Made by a program: the position numbers and the translations under genes. 14,916 nucleotides of DNA from contig JAAYHI010000055.1 in assembly GCA_012727415.1 (NCBI GenBank), positions 1 through 14,916 of the forward strand, in the 5' to 3' direction. Position 1 is the first letter of the stretch, and each line of letters starts with the position of its first letter. Shown piece after piece: positions 14,688-14,916 of this stretch. The stretch is from Bacillota bacterium (GTDB lineage: Bacteria > Bacillota > Proteinivoracia > UBA4975). The notes beneath the pieces were generated by a model. That model saw only the letters and a program-made list of their open reading frames with translations. It did no database searches and was not told the origin of the DNA.

Positions 14688-14916
14688 ATGTTGGCAGAAA
14701 TCAAAAGAGGAAGGAAGACCCGGAGCAGGGCTCCAAAAAACAATGAAAAGGTCAGCCTGGTTTCCCTGGGCGGTGTTGGGGAAATCGGAAAAAATATGTT
14801 TGCCTTTGAGTACGAGCAAGAAATTGTCGTCATTGACGGGGGCTTAAAATTCCCTGAGGATGACATGCTGGGAGTTGACATCGTCATTCCCGATATTACT
14901 TACCTGGTGGAGAACA
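14688..14916 (+). CDS. rnjB: ribonuclease J, 5' part
   Basis: RNase J is a metallo-beta-lactamase/beta-CASP endo- and 5'-exoribonuclease. The first 76 codons are visible: a basic N-terminal tail (EIKRGRKTRSRAPKNN), then the family's opening beta strand and loop VSLVSLGGVGEIGKNM, IVVIDGGLKFPEDDMLGVD and IVIPDITYLVEN. The Zn-binding HxHxDH motif would follow just past the window edge. The symbol follows the B. subtilis position (ymfA/rnjB after dapA); the sequence alone does not separate it from RNase J1. GGAGGTG at 14679-14685 serves ATG 14688 with a short spacer or TTG 14691 with a better one; I give ATG. A separate promoter is likely. Confidence 0.92.
   Translation, partial: MLAEIKRGRKTRSRAPKNNEKVSLVSLGGVGEIGKNMFAFEYEQEIVVIDGGLKFPEDDMLGVDIVIPDITYLVEN

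Overview
The window is a stretch of chromosome from an endospore-forming Firmicute. It is probably a Clostridia-type genome of moderate GC rather than a Bacillus. The reasons are strong GGAGG-type ribosome binding sites, frequent GTG/TTG starts, U-tailed hairpin terminators, and a gene order that follows the Bacillus subtilis ylxR-to-rnjB region. It includes the spore genes ylxY, ymxH, dpaA and dpaB, and every gene is on the + strand. Compared with B. subtilis, ylxP and mlpA are absent, nrnA sits between rbfA and truB (as in many Clostridia), and a glycine-zipper stress-protein gene is inserted before dpaA.

Bases 1-5580 are the distal part of the nusA-infB operon: ylxR (3' end only), ylxQ, infB, rbfA, nrnA, truB and ribF. 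Spacings are tiny or overlapping, and the genes serve translation initiation, 30S maturation, tRNA pseudouridylation, nanoRNA turnover and flavin cofactor synthesis. Bases 5581-8131 hold rpsO and pnp, each followed by a hairpin terminator or attenuator.

Bases 8132-10045 hold the sporulation genes ylxY (a polysaccharide deacetylase homologue with lost catalytic residues) and ymxH (PRC-barrel), then a general-stress/YflT-like glycine-zipper protein with its own strong RBS and a strong terminator. Bases 10026-14621 are the dipicolinate/lysine operon dpaA-dpaB-asd-dapG-dapA, preceded by a good match to a mother-cell sigma-K promoter. The operon runs from aspartate (DapG, Asd) through DapA to hydroxytetrahydrodipicolinate, the precursor of dipicolinate made by DpaAB and of diaminopimelate/lysine. 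The window ends in the first 76 codons of a ribonuclease J gene with its own sigma-A promoter.

The most notable anomaly is that dpaB carries an in-frame TAA at codon 54, while the remaining 136 codons stay open and well conserved. This points to a very recent nonsense mutation, a sequencing error, or recoding in a gene essential for spore dipicolinate. Otherwise the region is conserved housekeeping and sporulation content. I saw no CRISPR, mobile element, tRNA, rRNA or clearly novel system. No stretch longer than 300 bases lacks a gene.
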